Counted from the stretch's first letter, positions 1 through 10,230 are shown. The stretch: 64,000 bases of DNA from Pseudomonas syringae pv. cilantro (GCF_001293775.1 NZ_LGLN01000037.1:1-64000), one strand, 5' to 3'. A program made the numbers and translations. The notes: generated by a model not told the origin, from the sequence alone.

Positions 1-21
1 TACCAACTGAGCTATCGCGGA
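1..21 (-). tRNA. tRNA gene, 5' end only (possibly tRNA-Asn)
   Basis: Read on the minus strand the first 21 bases give TCCGCGATAGCTCAGTTGGT plus A, the acceptor stem, D-arm (TAGCTCAG) and D-loop (TTGGTA) of a tRNA. The remainder, including the anticodon, lies outside the window, so the specificity cannot be read. The acceptor sequence resembles what I remember of Pseudomonas tRNA-Asn, but that is recollection only. A strong promoter lies about 130 bases upstream. Confidence 0.75.
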
Positions 22-150
22 ACTATTGATTTCAGATTCAACGTTACAACCTTTAGCCTTGAAACCAGCGTGCTGTTAACTCGTTGATTTCAATCTCATC
101 GACCTTTGCGCTTCGTTTGTATCGTTGCGTTCACGTCTCTGAGGCGCGCT

Positions 151-178
151 ATTCTACAATTTTAAAAACACCTGTCAA
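151..178 (-). promoter_or_regulatory. sigma-70 promoter of the tRNA gene, stable-RNA type
   Basis: On the minus strand there is a perfect -35 TTGACA (173-178), a 16-base spacer, and -10 TAGAAT (151-156), followed at once by the GC-rich discriminator GCGCGCC. A GC-rich discriminator is typical of growth-rate and ppGpp-controlled rRNA and tRNA promoters. The leader to the tRNA 5' end would be about 120 bases. Confidence 0.8.
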
Positions 179-265
179 CCCTATAAATTGCTTTTTAAGA
201 CAATGATTTGCGATTTTTTTTCAGATGCCCTTTCGAGGCCGATTTTACCGCTGGCAGCCTCCTTA

Positions 266-296
266 TGAAAAGGGCCCTCATCCCGAGAGCCCTTCT
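266..296 (-). terminator. intrinsic terminator of clpB
   Basis: On the minus strand, just after the clpB stop, AAGGGC pairs with GCCCTT across a loop of about 15 bases that includes further C:G pairs. The stem is followed by TTTTC. It lies about 30 bases after the stop codon. Confidence 0.7.
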
Positions 297-322
297 ATAG
301 AGGAGAGAAGCCGACGAGACGA

Positions 323-2887
323 TCAGCCAAACACGATCTCGTCGTCGACCACCTTGCCGGTGATGCTGCTGCCCGGCTCGAAGCCACCCGAGAGGATCAG
401 TTGCGCCAGCGGGTTCTCGATCCAGCGCTGGATGGCGCGCTTCAGCGGACGTGCGCCATAGACCGGGTCGTAACCGACGGCAATCAGCTTGTCCAGCGCC
501 TCGGGGCTCAGGACTAGCGTCAGCTCGCGCTCGGCAAGGCGTTTGCGCAGCCGGCCCAGCTGGATATCGGTGATACCGGCAATCTGATCCCGCGCCAGAG
601 GCTCGAAGATCACCACTTCGTCGATCCGGTTGACGAACTCCGGACGGAAGTGGGTGCCGACGGCGTCCATCACCGCTGCACGCTGTGCCTCGCGATCACC
701 GACCAGTTCCTGGATCTGCGCCGAGCCCAGGTTGGAGGTCATGACGATCACAGTGTTGCGGAAGTCCACTGTGCGCCCGTGGCTGTCGGTCAAGCGCCCG
801 TCTTCCAGCACCTGCAGCAGGATGTTGAACACGTCAGGGTGCGCTTTCTCGACCTCATCCAGCAAAATCACCGAGTACGGTTTGCGACGCACCGCTTCGG
901 TCAGGTAACCGCCCTCTTCGTAGCCGACATAACCTGGTGGTGCACCGATCAGGCGAGCCACGGAATGTTTCTCCATGAACTCGGACATGTCGATGCGCAC
1001 CATGGCCTCTTCGGTGTCGAACAGGAATTCGGCCAGCGCCTTGCACAGCTCGGTTTTACCCACACCGGTCGGGCCGAGGAACATGAACGACCCGCTTGGA
1101 CGATTCGGGTCAGACAATCCGGCACGCGAGCGGCGCACCGCGTTGGAGACGGCAACGACCGCCTCTTCCTGACCAATGACCCGTTTGTGCAACAGGGTTT
1201 CCATGCGCAGCAGCTTGTCGCGCTCGCCTTCGAGCATTTTGGACACCGGGATGCCGGTCCACTTCGACACGACTTCGGCAATCTCTTCTTCGGTCACCTT
1301 GCTGCGCAGCAACTGGTTCTCGGGCTTGCCGTGCTGATCAACCATTTGCAGGCTGCGTTCCAGGTCAGGAATGATCCCGTACTGCAACTCGGCCATGCGG
1401 TTCAGGTCACCCCGCCGACGTGCGGCTTCCAGCTCCTGACGGGATTGCTCTATTTTCTGCTGGATCTGCGCAGAGCCCGTGACCTCGGCTTTTTCCGACG
1501 TCCAGATTTCTTCGAGATCGGCGTATTCCTTTTCGAGACGCACAATTTCGTCCTGGAGCTTCTCAAGACGCTTGATGGCCGCGTCGTCCTTTTCTTTCTT
1601 GAGCGCCTGAGCCTCAACTTTCAGCTGAATCAGGCGGCGCTCCAGACGGTCCAGCACTTCCGGCTTGGAGTCGATTTCCATACGAATGCGGCTGGCCGCT
1701 TCGTCGATCAGGTCGATGGCTTTGTCAGGCAACTGGCGATCAGTGATGTAGCGGTGGCTCAACTTGGCCGCCGCAATGATCGCGCCATCGGTGATCGCCA
1801 CCTTGTGGTGCACTTCGTAGCGCTCTTTCAGGCCGCGCAGAATCGCGATGGTGTCTTCTTCGCTCGGTTCGTCCACCAGCACTTTCTGGAAGCGACGCTC
1901 AAGCGCGGCGTCCTTCTCTATATATTGGCGGTACTCGTTGAGCGTGGTGGCACCGACGCAATGCAGCTCGCCACGGGCCAGCGCGGGTTTGAGCATGTTA
2001 CCGGCGTCCATCGAGCCTTCGCCTTTACCGGCACCAACCATGGTGTGCAGCTCGTCGATGAACAGGATGATCTGGCCTTCCTGCTTGGACAGTTCGTTGA
2101 GCAGTGATTTCAGGCGCTCCTCGAACTCGCCACGGTACTTGGCACCGGCGATCAGCGCGCCCATGTCCAGCGACAGCAGACGCTTGCCGCGCAAGCCGTC
2201 CGGCACTTCGCCATTGATGATGCGCTGCGCCAGCCCTTCGGCAATGGCGGTTTTACCCACGCCAGGCTCACCGATAAGCACCGGGTTGTTCTTGGTGCGG
2301 CGCTGCAGAACCTGAATGGTGCGACGAATTTCGTCATCCCGGCCGATCACCGGGTCAAGCTTGCCCTCTTCAGCGCGCTTGGTCAGGTCGACGGTGTACT
2401 TGTCCAGCGCCTGACGCGACTCTTCGACGTTAGGGTCATTGACGGCCCCGTCACCGCGCAGGTTGTTGATGGCATTTTCCAGGGCCTTCTTGCTGACGCC
2501 CTGGCCCAGCAATAATTTGCCGAGCTTGCTGCTTTCATCCATGGCCGCGAGCAACACCAGCTCGCTGGAAATGAACTGATCGCCTTTCTGCTGCGCCAGG
2601 CGGTCGGCCTGATTGAGCAGGCGCGCCAGATCCTGCGACATGTTGACGTCGCCGGTCGGGTTCTGGATTTTTGGAAGCCGGTCGAGTTCTGCGCTGAGTT
2701 CTTTGCGCAGGCTGTTGATGTCAAAGCCGACTTGCAGCAGCAGAGGTTTGATCGAGCCGCCCTGCTGTTCCAGCAATGCCTGCATCAAATGCGCAGGCTC
2801 AATGGCGGGATGGTCGAGGCCGACGGCCAGCGACTGGGAATCCGATAAGGCTAACTGTAATTTACTGGTCAATCTGTCGATACGCAT
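323..2887 (-). CDS. clpB: ATP-dependent disaggregase ClpB
   Basis: ClpB is the Hsp104-type cytosolic disaggregase that works with DnaK/DnaJ to extract polypeptides from aggregates. The 854-residue product has the expected length. It has an N-terminal Clp-N domain starting [11 protein letters not shown], a first AAA+ module with Walker A GEPGVGKT near residue 206, a long coiled middle domain (about 400-530) and a second AAA+ module with Walker A GPTGVGKT near residue 605. A heat-shock promoter lies 70 to 100 bases upstream and a terminator follows. The gene stands alone, separated from pgeF by about 170 bases. Confidence 0.98.
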   Translation of the reverse strand: MRIDRLTSKLQLALSDSQSLAVGLDHPAIEPAHLMQALLEQQGGSIKPLLLQVGFDINSLRKELSAELDRLPKIQNPTGDVNMSQDLARLLNQADRLAQQKGDQFISSELVLLAAMDESSKLGKLLLGQGVSKKALENAINNLRGDGAVNDPNVEESRQALDKYTVDLTKRAEEGKLDPVIGRDDEIRRTIQVLQRRTKNNPVLIGEPGVGKTAIAEGLAQRIINGEVPDGLRGKRLLSLDMGALIAGAKYRGEFEERLKSLLNELSKQEGQIILFIDELHTMVGAGKGEGSMDAGNMLKPALARGELHCVGATTLNEYRQYIEKDAALERRFQKVLVDEPSEEDTIAILRGLKERYEVHHKVAITDGAIIAAAKLSHRYITDRQLPDKAIDLIDEAASRIRMEIDSKPEVLDRLERRLIQLKVEAQALKKEKDDAAIKRLEKLQDEIVRLEKEYADLEEIWTSEKAEVTGSAQIQQKIEQSRQELEAARRRGDLNRMAELQYGIIPDLERSLQMVDQHGKPENQLLRSKVTEEEIAEVVSKWTGIPVSKMLEGERDKLLRMETLLHKRVIGQEEAVVAVSNAVRRSRAGLSDPNRPSGSFMFLGPTGVGKTELCKALAEFLFDTEEAMVRIDMSEFMEKHSVARLIGAPPGYVGYEEGGYLTEAVRRKPYSVILLDEVEKAHPDVFNILLQVLEDGRLTDSHGRTVDFRNTVIVMTSNLGSAQIQELVGDREAQRAAVMDAVGTHFRPEFVNRIDEVVIFEPLARDQIAGITDIQLGRLRKRLAERELTLVLSPEALDKLIAVGYDPVYGARPLKRAIQRWIENPLAQLILSGGFEPGSSITGKVVDDEIVFG

Positions 2888-2959
2888 TAGTCACCTTCCT
2901 TTTAATGCAGGCCGGAGCAATGAACACACCTGTAAAGAAAACCTGCTGAATAGCCAGTT

Positions 2960-2987
2960 AGATGCGGACGATTCTGCGCGTTTCAAG
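2960..2987 (-). promoter_or_regulatory. sigma-32 (RpoH) heat-shock promoter of clpB
   Basis: The minus strand carries CTTGAAA (2981-2987), 13 bases, then CCGCATCT (2960-2967). The established sigma-32 consensus is CTTGAAA-N11-16-CCCCATNT, so only one base departs. It lies about 75 bases upstream of the clpB ATG. Confidence 0.88.
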
Positions 2988-3059
2988 CGGGCCGGGGTTG
3001 ATACAGATCAGACGAGTGTTCAGGCAAGCCTGGCTGGCTTGTGCAAAACAGCCCGGCAA

Positions 3060-3788
3060 TCAGGCGTGTTCGATCCAGATCAGCGAGGCAAAGCGGCCAG
3101 TGCGCGCAGCGCGGCGGTAGGAAAAGAAGCGTGGATCAGTGAACGTGTCCAGCCCGCCGCCATACACGGCAGAGATGCCATGGGCAGCCAGTCGCAGTCG
3201 GGCGAGCGCATAAATGTCGGCCATGAAACGTTCAGGATTCAAACTGGCGACAAACGCGTCGGCAGTCTGAGGATGGCTCGCTGTAAAAGCTTCGCGCACT
3301 TCCGGGCCGACTTCGAACGACGGCTGGCCAATGGCTGGGCCCAACCAGACCAGAATGTCTTGCGGATCACACTGCAAACTGTCCGCCGTAGCCTCCAGCA
3401 CACCCGCTGCCAGCCCGCGCCAGCCTGCATGCGCAGCAGCGACACGAGTGCCGTCGCGGCGACAGAACAAAGCGGGCAGGCAGTCGGCGGTCATGATGGT
3501 GCAGGCCACGCCGGGGGCACTCGTCCAGCTGGCATCGGCTTCGACAACCCGGGACGGATCGGCATGCGCCACGTCTACGCCGTGCACCTGACGAAGCCAG
3601 GCAGGATCGACATTGAGGCTGGACATCAGGCGCAGACGATTGCTCGCCACCGCCTGCGGGCTGTCATCGACATGATCGCCCATATTGAAGCTGTCGAACG
3701 GGGCCAGACTGACCCCGCCCAGGCGGGTGGTAACGCATGACTTGATCTGCGCTGGCGCGGGCCAGTCAGGTATCAGCCAGTCATTCAC
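3060..3788 (-). CDS. pgeF: peptidoglycan editing factor PgeF (YfiH/multicopper-oxidase-like)
   Basis: This is a member of the YfiH/PgeF family (DUF152, formerly called polyphenol oxidase or laccase), reported to act on misincorporated residues in peptidoglycan precursors. The family histidine/cysteine motifs are visible: RQVHGVDV near residue 67, TADCLPAL near 100 and AAHAGWRG near 118. The product has 242 residues, as usual for the family. It begins with GTG, whose bases overlap the TGA of rluD (GTGA), so translation is probably coupled to rluD. Confidence 0.93.
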   Translation of the reverse strand: MNDWLIPDWPAPAQIKSCVTTRLGGVSLAPFDSFNMGDHVDDSPQAVASNRLRLMSSLNVDPAWLRQVHGVDVAHADPSRVVEADASWTSAPGVACTIMTADCLPALFCRRDGTRVAAAHAGWRGLAAGVLEATADSLQCDPQDILVWLGPAIGQPSFEVGPEVREAFTASHPQTADAFVASLNPERFMADIYALARLRLAAHGISAVYGGGLDTFTDPRFFSYRRAARTGRFASLIWIEHA

Positions 3789-4747
3789 CCGATGAACGCC
3801 TCGCGATCCTGCTTGAGCAACGACAGCAACCAGACGAAATCATCCGGTAGTGGCGATTCCCAGCTCATGCGCTTGCCGGTGATCGGATGATCGAGCTCCA
3901 GAAAGCGTGCATGCAGCGCCTGACGCGGGAAGGTCTTGAGCGAGTCGACCATGGTCAGGCTGGCGGCTGGCGGAATACGGAAACGACCACCGTAGGCCGG
4001 ATCGCCGACCAACGGGTAGTTGATGTGTGCCATGTGCACGCGAATCTGGTGCGTGCGGCCGGTTTCCAGCTTGACCCGCACATGCGTGTGCGAACGGAAG
4101 CGCTCCAGCACGCGGTAATGACTGACCGCCTGCTTGCCGCCCTCCATGACCGCCATGCGCTGACGCTGCTGACCATGACGACCGATCGGCGCGTCGATCT
4201 TGCCGCCTGCGGTCACGACACCGATCACGATGCACTCGTAGATACGGCTGACACTGCGACTCTGCAACTGGGTGACCAGTTGGGTCTGCGCCTGAATGGT
4301 CTTGGCGACCACCATCAGACCCGTGGTGTCCTTGTCCAGACGGTGCACGATGCCGGCACGCGGGACATTGATGATGTCCGGCACATGGTGCAGCAAGGCA
4401 TTGAGCAGCGTGCCGTCGGCGTGACCGGCAGCCGGATGCACCACCAGGCCGGCTGGCTTGTTGATGACGAGGATCTGGTCGTCTTCATAGATAATGTCGA
4501 GCTCGATGTCCTGAGCGACCCATTCACCCTGGGCCTCCTGCTCGGCAATCAGCTCGAGAACAGCGCCACCATGCACGATGTCACGGGGGCGCAGCACGCC
4601 ACCGTCCACAGTCAGGCGACCGTCCTTGATCCAGGCGGATAGGCGCGAGCGCGAGTGCTCAGCGAATAATTGTGCGGCGACTTGATCGAGGCGTTGACCG
4701 CCCAATTCGGACGGCACCTCTGCGCGAAGTTCTATATTTTCGGACAT
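3785..4747 (-). CDS. rluD: 23S rRNA pseudouridine synthase RluD
   Basis: RluD makes the pseudouridines of helix 69 in 23S rRNA (positions 1911, 1915 and 1917 in E. coli). The 320-residue protein has an N-terminal S4 RNA-binding domain (GQRLDQVAAQLF..SRSRLSAWIKDG) and the pseudouridine synthase core. The core has the catalytic aspartate in HRLDKDTTGLMV near residue 145 and the motif VINKPAGLVVHP near 95. The start ATG at 4747 faces bamD, giving the usual divergent rluD/bamD arrangement. It overlaps pgeF by four bases. Confidence 0.96.
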   Translation of the reverse strand: MSENIELRAEVPSELGGQRLDQVAAQLFAEHSRSRLSAWIKDGRLTVDGGVLRPRDIVHGGAVLELIAEQEAQGEWVAQDIELDIIYEDDQILVINKPAGLVVHPAAGHADGTLLNALLHHVPDIINVPRAGIVHRLDKDTTGLMVVAKTIQAQTQLVTQLQSRSVSRIYECIVIGVVTAGGKIDAPIGRHGQQRQRMAVMEGGKQAVSHYRVLERFRSHTHVRVKLETGRTHQIRVHMAHINYPLVGDPAYGGRFRIPPAASLTMVDSLKTFPRQALHARFLELDHPITGKRMSWESPLPDDFVWLLSLLKQDREAFIG

Positions 4748-4896
4748 GACCAGACTAGGTGGCGGCTAGCCTTTGGTTTCGGCAGCGCGCTTGTGGTTAA
4801 ATACGGCGTCTTTTGTCCCGCCGGTATCGCGGGGCGCTCATCATAACAGGACGGCCCCGCCCAAGACAGCAGGCCGTTATAGGGACGCAAGCCGCC

Positions 4897-5919
4897 ATGC
4901 AAGTGAAACACCTGCTGCTGATCGCCATCCTCGCATTGACTGCGGCCTGTTCGTCGAAGGAAGTCATCGACGAAAACCTCAGCGAAGTCGAGCTGTACCA
5001 GCAGGCGCAGGCCGACCTGGGAAATAATAGCTATAACAGTGCCACCGAGAAGCTCAAGGCGCTGGAATCACGCTATCCGTTCGGTCGCTACGCTGACCAG
5101 GCCCAGCTCGAGTTGATTTACTCGAACTACAAGAACGGTGAACCCGAGGCAGCCAAATCCGCTGCCGAACGTTTCATCCGCCTGCATCCGCAGCACCCGA
5201 ACGTCGACTATGCGTATTACATGAAGGGCCTGACCTCCTTCGACCAGGACGTCGGCCTGCTGGCCCGCTTCCTGCCACTGGACCAGACCAAACGCGACCC
5301 GGGGGCTGCCCGTGACTCGTTCAACGAGTTTGCCCAGCTCACCAGCCGCTATCCCAACAGCCGCTACGCGCCTGACGCCAAGCAGCGCATGATTTACCTG
5401 CGCAACCTGCTGGCGTCCTACGAAATCCACGTAGCCGACTACTACCTGACCCGTCAGGCCTATGTCGCCGCCGCCAACCGCGGTCGCTATGTCGTGGAAA
5501 ACTTCCAGGAAACGCCTTCGGTAGGCGACGGCCTGGCGGTGATGGTCGAGTCTTATCAGCGTCTGCATCTGGACGACCTGGCTGCCACCAGCCTGGAAGT
5601 GCTGAAGACCAACTACCCGAACCATCCGCAACTGGAAGACGGCAAGTTCACCCCGCGTCAGGCTGAAGCCGACAACCGCTCGTGGCTGTCGAAAGCGACC
5701 CTGGGCCTGATCGACGGCAGTGCACCGCTGCCACCGGGCCAGACCCGCGCCGATCAGGACATCAAGAAGCAGTATCAGGACGCCAAGGACTCGATCCCGA
5801 AAGAGCTGTTGCCGGAAAATCAGGCAGAGCTGGACGAGCAGGCCGAGAAAGAAGCTGAAGAGAACGGCACCAAGAGCCGCTCGTGGTTCAGCTACATGAC
5901 TCTGGGTCTGTTCGACTGA
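4897..5919 (+). CDS. bamD: outer-membrane assembly lipoprotein BamD
   Basis: BamD (ComL) is the essential lipoprotein of the BAM complex that inserts beta-barrel proteins in the outer membrane. I start at ATG 4897 (340 residues) rather than the upstream in-frame start, because this gives a proper lipoprotein signal: [18 protein letters not shown], with a lipobox ending in Cys18. AGGGA lies upstream as ribosome binding site. TPR-like repeats follow, with the typical [19 protein letters not shown] and [10 protein letters not shown] motifs. A terminator follows the stop. Confidence 0.96.
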   Translation: MQVKHLLLIAILALTAACSSKEVIDENLSEVELYQQAQADLGNNSYNSATEKLKALESRYPFGRYADQAQLELIYSNYKNGEPEAAKSAAERFIRLHPQHPNVDYAYYMKGLTSFDQDVGLLARFLPLDQTKRDPGAARDSFNEFAQLTSRYPNSRYAPDAKQRMIYLRNLLASYEIHVADYYLTRQAYVAAANRGRYVVENFQETPSVGDGLAVMVESYQRLHLDDLAATSLEVLKTNYPNHPQLEDGKFTPRQAEADNRSWLSKATLGLIDGSAPLPPGQTRADQDIKKQYQDAKDSIPKELLPENQAELDEQAEKEAEENGTKSRSWFSYMTLGLFD

Positions 5920-5932
5920 TCCTGAGCGTGAA

Positions 5933-5960
5933 CAAAAAGAGGCCTGCGGGCCTCTTTTTT
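5933..5960 (+). terminator. intrinsic terminator after bamD
   Basis: AGAGGCC-TGC-GGGCCTCT followed by TTTT, 15 bases after the bamD stop. It is preceded by an A-run, so it may act in both directions. Confidence 0.85.
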
Positions 5961-6048
5961 CATGCATCAATTTTATGACGCGCAGCCACTGTGCGCGTGC
6001 CCACGGCTTGGCTACACTGCGCCATCGTCAATCACTCAGCGGGTAGTC

Positions 6049-6288
6049 ATGATTCGCCTATTAATGTGGGTCGCGTTGATCGCGGCGGTGATCTGGTTCG
6101 TCAAGCGCCTGATCAACCCTCCCAAGCCAAAGCCCCGCTCGCAGCCGCCCGAAATCGATGCGGCGCCAATGGTCCGCTGCGCACATTGTGGCGTTCACTC
6201 CCCTCGTGATCGCGCGTTGAGTCAGGGTCAGCTCTGGTATTGCAGCGAGGCCCACCGGCTGGAAGGCCCAGCGGCACGTGACCGCTGA
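6049..6288 (+). CDS. PP0621-family small membrane protein with zinc-ribbon-like tail
   Basis: This 79-residue protein has one N-terminal membrane helix (MIRLLMWVALIAAVIWFVKR), a proline-rich linker (NPPKPKPRSQPP) and a C-terminal CAHCGVHS...WYCSEAH segment that could bind zinc. It corresponds to the PP0621-type protein found between bamD and pilS in Pseudomonas. Its function is unknown. ATG 6049 places the helix at the N-terminus; the longer reading frame adds an unrelated leader that overlaps the terminator. The 3' end overlaps pilS by 11 bases, suggesting co-translation. Confidence 0.85.
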   Translation: MIRLLMWVALIAAVIWFVKRLINPPKPKPRSQPPEIDAAPMVRCAHCGVHSPRDRALSQGQLWYCSEAHRLEGPAARDR

Positions 6289-7870
6289 GACGCCCCACCT
6301 CGCCAGCCCACAGGCGCAACGGATTCTGCGGCTGTATCACCTTTATCGCCTGACCATCGGCGTCGTCCTGGTCCTGTTGATCTCCAGTAGCCTGGAAACC
6401 GAACTGTTGCAGCTGGCCAACCCGAACCTGTTCCGCTCGGGTTGCTGGCTGTACCTGGTGTTCAACATTCTGGTCGTGGTATTGCTGGAGCGCCCTACCC
6501 GTCAGTCACACCTGTTCAGCCTGGCGATGGTCGACGCGATCATGCTGTCCGGCCTGTTCTACGCGGCGGGCGGCCCGTCCAGCGGTATCGGCAACCTGCT
6601 GATTGCCTCGGTCGCCATCAGCAACGTACTGCTGCGCGGCCGTATTGGCCTGTTGATCGCCGCCGTGTCTGCCATCGGCATCATCTACCTGACGTTCTAC
6701 ATCAGCTTCGGCACGCCTTCAGTCTCCAACGACTACGTGCAGGCAGGTTCGCTGGGGGCGCTGTGCTTCGCCGCCGCGTTGCTGGTGCAGGCGCTGACCG
6801 CGCGTATGCAGACCAGTGAAGTGCTTGCCGAGCAGCGTGCAGCGGACGTCGACAGCCTGGAAGAACTCAACGCACTTATTCTGCAACGCATGCGCACCGG
6901 CATTCTGGTGCTGGACGCTCGACGTCAGGTGCTGCTGGCCAATCAGGGCGCACTGGCTTTGCTGGGCCACGAACGGCTGGCCGGTCAGGTGATCGACGCT
7001 TACTCGCCGCAGTTAGTTGATCGCCTGCGCCAATGGCTGATCAATCCGATCATGCAGCCGCGCAGCATCAGCACGTCGGTCATCGGCCCGGAACTGCAAC
7101 CGAGTTTCGTCGCACTCAATCGGGGCGACCAGCGCCAGACGCTGATTTTTCTCGAAGATCTGTCGCAAATTGCCCATCAGGCACAACAGCTCAAGCTCGC
7201 CGCGCTGGGCCGTCTGACCGCCGGTATTGCCCACGAAATACGCAACCCGCTGGGTGCCGTGAGCCACGCCGCGCAGTTGCTCAACGAATCGGAAGCACTC
7301 AGCGCGCCGGACCGGCGTCTGGGGCAGATCATTCACGATCAATCGCAGCGCATTGACCGGGTTATTGAAAACGTCTTGCAGCTCTCTCGACGACGTGAGG
7401 CGCAACCGGAGCTGCTGGACCTGAAAGTCTGGCTCGACGCATTTGTCGCCGACTTTCGCGATGCCGCCCTGCCCAACCAGTTGCTGCACGTGGAGGTCCA
7501 TGTCGGCACCCTCACCACGCGCATGGACGCCGAACAGCTGACACAAGTGGTGACCAATCTGGTGCAGAACGGCCTGCGCTACAGCAGCCAGAATCACTCT
7601 TTGGCGCAGGTTTGGCTGAAACTCCATCATGACCGGAAAAGCGACCTGCCCATTCTCGAAGTGCTGGACGACGGGCCGGGCGTCAGCGAGCAGCACCTGA
7701 GCAAGATTTTCGAACCCTTTTTTACGACTGAAAGCAAAGGCACCGGTCTGGGGCTATACCTTTCCCGTGAGTTGTGCGAAAGCAATCAGGCGCATCTGGA
7801 ATATGCACCCCGGCCAGGCGGCGGCAGTTGTTTGCGCATCACTTTCGCCCACCCGTTCAAAACGAGCTGA
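6278..7870 (+). CDS. pilS: sensor histidine kinase PilS
   Basis: PilS is the inner-membrane kinase of the PilS/PilR system that controls sigma-54-dependent pilin (pilA) transcription and surface sensing. The 530-residue protein matches the length of P. aeruginosa PilS. It has six N-terminal membrane segments (about 25-175), a PAS-like region, the HisKA phospho-acceptor in GIAHEIRNPLGAVSHAAQLL near residue 319, and an HATPase domain with the N-box VTNLVQNGLRY and GTGLGLYLSREL. It starts with GTG inside the preceding gene. pilR begins 3 bases after its stop. Confidence 0.97.
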   Translation: MTAETPHLASPQAQRILRLYHLYRLTIGVVLVLLISSSLETELLQLANPNLFRSGCWLYLVFNILVVVLLERPTRQSHLFSLAMVDAIMLSGLFYAAGGPSSGIGNLLIASVAISNVLLRGRIGLLIAAVSAIGIIYLTFYISFGTPSVSNDYVQAGSLGALCFAAALLVQALTARMQTSEVLAEQRAADVDSLEELNALILQRMRTGILVLDARRQVLLANQGALALLGHERLAGQVIDAYSPQLVDRLRQWLINPIMQPRSISTSVIGPELQPSFVALNRGDQRQTLIFLEDLSQIAHQAQQLKLAALGRLTAGIAHEIRNPLGAVSHAAQLLNESEALSAPDRRLGQIIHDQSQRIDRVIENVLQLSRRREAQPELLDLKVWLDAFVADFRDAALPNQLLHVEVHVGTLTTRMDAEQLTQVVTNLVQNGLRYSSQNHSLAQVWLKLHHDRKSDLPILEVLDDGPGVSEQHLSKIFEPFFTTESKGTGLGLYLSRELCESNQAHLEYAPRPGGGSCLRITFAHPFKTS

Positions 7871-7872
7871 GC

Positions 7873-9213
7873 ATGAGCCAACGGCAAAAAATCCTGATAG
7901 TCGACGATGAGCCGGATATTCGCGAACTCCTGGAAATCACCCTGGGACGCATGAAGCTCGACACTCGCAGCGCCCGCAATGTCGCCGAGGCGCATGAATG
8001 GCTGGCGCGCGAGTCATTCGACATGTGTCTGACCGACATGCGTCTGCCAGACGGCAACGGCCTTGAGCTGGTGCAGCACATCCAGCACGGTTACCCGCAA
8101 GTGCCGGTGGCAATGATTACCGCGCATGGCAACCTGGACACCGCAATTCATGCGCTGAAGGCCGGGGCCTTCGATTTCGTGACCAAACCGGTTGACCTCA
8201 ACCGCCTGCGTGAGCTGGTCAACAGCGCGCTGAGCCTGCCTTCCAGCGTGCAACCGGTACGCAGCATCGACAGCCGCCTGCTCGGCGATTCGCCGCCGAT
8301 GCGCACATTGCGCACCCAGATCGGCAAGCTGGCGCGTAGTCAGGCGCCGATCTACATCAGCGGTGAATCCGGCAGCGGCAAAGAACTGGTGGCGCGCTTG
8401 ATTCACGAGCAGGGGCCGCGGAGTGAAAAGCCGTTCGTGCCGGTCAATTGCGGGGCGATTCCTTCCGAATTGATGGAAAGCGAGTTCTTCGGCCACCGCA
8501 AAGGCAGCTTCAGCGGCGCCCATGAAGACAAGCCGGGCCTGTTTCAGGCGGCGCATAACGGCACGTTGTTTCTTGATGAGGTCGCCGATCTGCCGCTGGC
8601 CATGCAGGTGAAACTGCTGCGGGCGATTCAGGAGAAATCCATCCGCAGCATCGGCGGTCAGCAGGAACAGGTGGTCGACGTGCGCATTCTCTGCGCCACC
8701 CACAAGGACCTCAACGCCGAAGTGACCGCCGGGCGTTTCCGTCAGGATCTGTATTACCGGTTGAACGTGATCGAACTGCGCGTCCCCTCATTGCGCGAGC
8801 GCCGAGAGGATATCGACCAACTGGCCGCCAGCGTTCTGCAACGTCTGGCGGGCAAGGATGCGCAACCGGTGGCGCGTTTGCAGGCACAGGCACTGGAAAC
8901 CCTGAAAAACTATCGCTTCCCCGGCAACGTGCGCGAACTGGAAAACATGCTGGAGCGCGCTTACACCCTCTGCGAAAACGACGAAATCCATGCCAGCGAC
9001 TTGCGTCTGGCCGAATGCTCCAGCCCTCAGGAACACCAGGGCGCGAATCTGGCCGATATCGACAATCTGGAAGATTACCTGGAAAGCATCGAGCGCAAAC
9101 TGATCCTGCAAGCCCTTGAAGAAACCCGCTGGAACCGCACCGCCGCCGCAGAACGGCTCAGCTTGTCGTTCCGCTCGTTGCGCTATCGGTTGAAAAAGCT
9201 GGGGCTGGATTGA
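7873..9213 (+). CDS. pilR: sigma-54-dependent response regulator PilR
   Basis: PilR is the NtrC-type activator paired with PilS. The 446-residue product has a receiver domain (MSQRQKILIVDDEPD, phospho-acceptor D in CLTDMRLPDGNG near 54), a central AAA+ domain (Walker A GESGSGKE) and a C-terminal Fis-type helix-turn-helix (WNRTAAAERLSLSFRSLRYR). The sigma-54 contact loop reads GSFSGA instead of the common GAFTGA. ATG 7873 is preferred because it starts the receiver fold and follows pilS directly. Confidence 0.97.
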   Translation: MSQRQKILIVDDEPDIRELLEITLGRMKLDTRSARNVAEAHEWLARESFDMCLTDMRLPDGNGLELVQHIQHGYPQVPVAMITAHGNLDTAIHALKAGAFDFVTKPVDLNRLRELVNSALSLPSSVQPVRSIDSRLLGDSPPMRTLRTQIGKLARSQAPIYISGESGSGKELVARLIHEQGPRSEKPFVPVNCGAIPSELMESEFFGHRKGSFSGAHEDKPGLFQAAHNGTLFLDEVADLPLAMQVKLLRAIQEKSIRSIGGQQEQVVDVRILCATHKDLNAEVTAGRFRQDLYYRLNVIELRVPSLRERREDIDQLAASVLQRLAGKDAQPVARLQAQALETLKNYRFPGNVRELENMLERAYTLCENDEIHASDLRLAECSSPQEHQGANLADIDNLEDYLESIERKLILQALEETRWNRTAAAERLSLSFRSLRYRLKKLGLD

Positions 9214-9268
9214 CTGCACCGTTTGACTATCGTGCCGGCGCTCTGCGCCCATTTTTATACACAAGTCC

Positions 9269-9373
9269 GTGGGAGCGAACTTGTTCGCGAAGACCGCACT
9301 TCAAGCGATGCATTTTCGGAGAATGTACCGCCCCTTTCGCGAACAAGCGAAGCGTCGCCCGGTCCGCTCCCAC
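9269..9373. repeat. REPIN-like inverted pair of REP sequences
   Basis: Left arm GTGGGAGCGAACTTGTTCGC (9269-9288) faces a right arm containing TTCGCGAACAAGCGAAGCG and ending GCTCCCAC (9366-9373). Short palindromes in opposed pairs are the REP/REPIN pattern of fluorescent pseudomonads. The core AAGCGAAGCGTCGC recurs at 31647-31660. The surrounding gap (9214-9599) holds no gene that I can support. Confidence 0.8.
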
Positions 9374-9444
9374 GCCCTGCGGGCAGAATCAAAAGCGGAC
9401 GTGCTTAGTACGATGAGCGCTGGAGCGTGAGGAACAATAATCTC

Positions 9445-9495
9445 GACTATCGTGCGACGCTCCGCGTCGGCATGCCTTTCTGGACGCTCTGCGTC
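9445..9495. repeat. second short palindromic repeat in the pilR-TetR gap
   Basis: GACGCTCCGCGTCGGCATGC followed by TTTCTGGACGCTCTGCGTCC gives two small hairpins (GACGC-TCC-GCGTC and GGACGC-TCT-GCGTCC). A related half copy (CTATCGTGCCGGCGCTCTGC) is at about 9226-9247, just after pilR. This is another REP-like family, different from the one at 9269-9373. Confidence 0.65.
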
Positions 9496-9599
9496 CGATC
9501 CTGTTGGGTGCAGCGAGCGTTGAGGCCACAATAACCGTGACCCTATCCCGCAAAAGTCACTCATTGTCCACTTCCACCAATGCCAGTAAGCTCCACCCC

Positions 9600-10217
9600 A
9601 TGAACAAATCCCTCAGTAATCCCGTAGCAAGCCGTGGCCCGGTCGACCATGAAATTCGTGATCAGATCGTGATTGCCGCCACCGAGCATTTCAGCCAGTA
9701 CGGTTACGGCAAGACCACCGTGTCAGATCTCGCCAGGGCAATCGGTTTTTCCAAGGCGTATATCTACAAGTTCTTCGAGTCCAAACAGGCCATCGGCGAG
9801 ATGATCTGCGCCAATTGTCTGCGCGAAATCGAGGCTGAAGTCCGCACAGCGGTCAACGACGCGGGCAGCCCTCCTGAAAAGCTGCGACGCATGTTCAAAT
9901 CAGTCGTTGAAGCCAGCATTCGCCTGTTTTCGCAGGACCGCAAGCTGTACGAGATTGCCACATCGGCAGCGACCGAACGCTGGCAGGCGACGTTGATTTA
10001 CGAGGAGCACCTCAAGACCATTCTCCAGGACATTCTGCAAGAGGGTCGGCAGAGCGGCGACTTCGAGCGCAAGACGCCCCTTGATGAAACCGTCATGGCG
10101 ATCTATCTGGTGATGCGTCCTTACATCAACCCGCTGCTTCTGCAACACGGCTTCGATTATACCGATGAGGGACCGAGTCAGTTATCCAGCCTGGTGCTGC
10201 GCAGCCTGTCGCCGTGA
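9600..10217 (+). CDS. TetR/AcrR-family transcriptional regulator
   Basis: This 205-residue one-component repressor has the N-terminal TetR helix-turn-helix TTVSDLARAIGFSKAYIYKF (residues about 42-62) and an all-helical ligand domain. I use ATG 9600; upstream in-frame residues come from the repeat-rich gap. It lies 81 bases before the RND efflux genes on the same strand. Two palindromes in that interval are plausible operators, so it probably represses the pump. The inducer is not known from sequence. Confidence 0.9.
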   Translation: MNKSLSNPVASRGPVDHEIRDQIVIAATEHFSQYGYGKTTVSDLARAIGFSKAYIYKFFESKQAIGEMICANCLREIEAEVRTAVNDAGSPPEKLRRMFKSVVEASIRLFSQDRKLYEIATSAATERWQATLIYEEHLKTILQDILQEGRQSGDFERKTPLDETVMAIYLVMRPYINPLLLQHGFDYTDEGPSQLSSLVLRSLSP

Positions 10218-10230
10218 AAAACAATTCTTT

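Noticed and set aside
650..2107. 485-codon plus-strand frame opposite clpB
   Set aside because: Antisense frame created by GC-rich third positions; clpB is fully conserved on the other strand.
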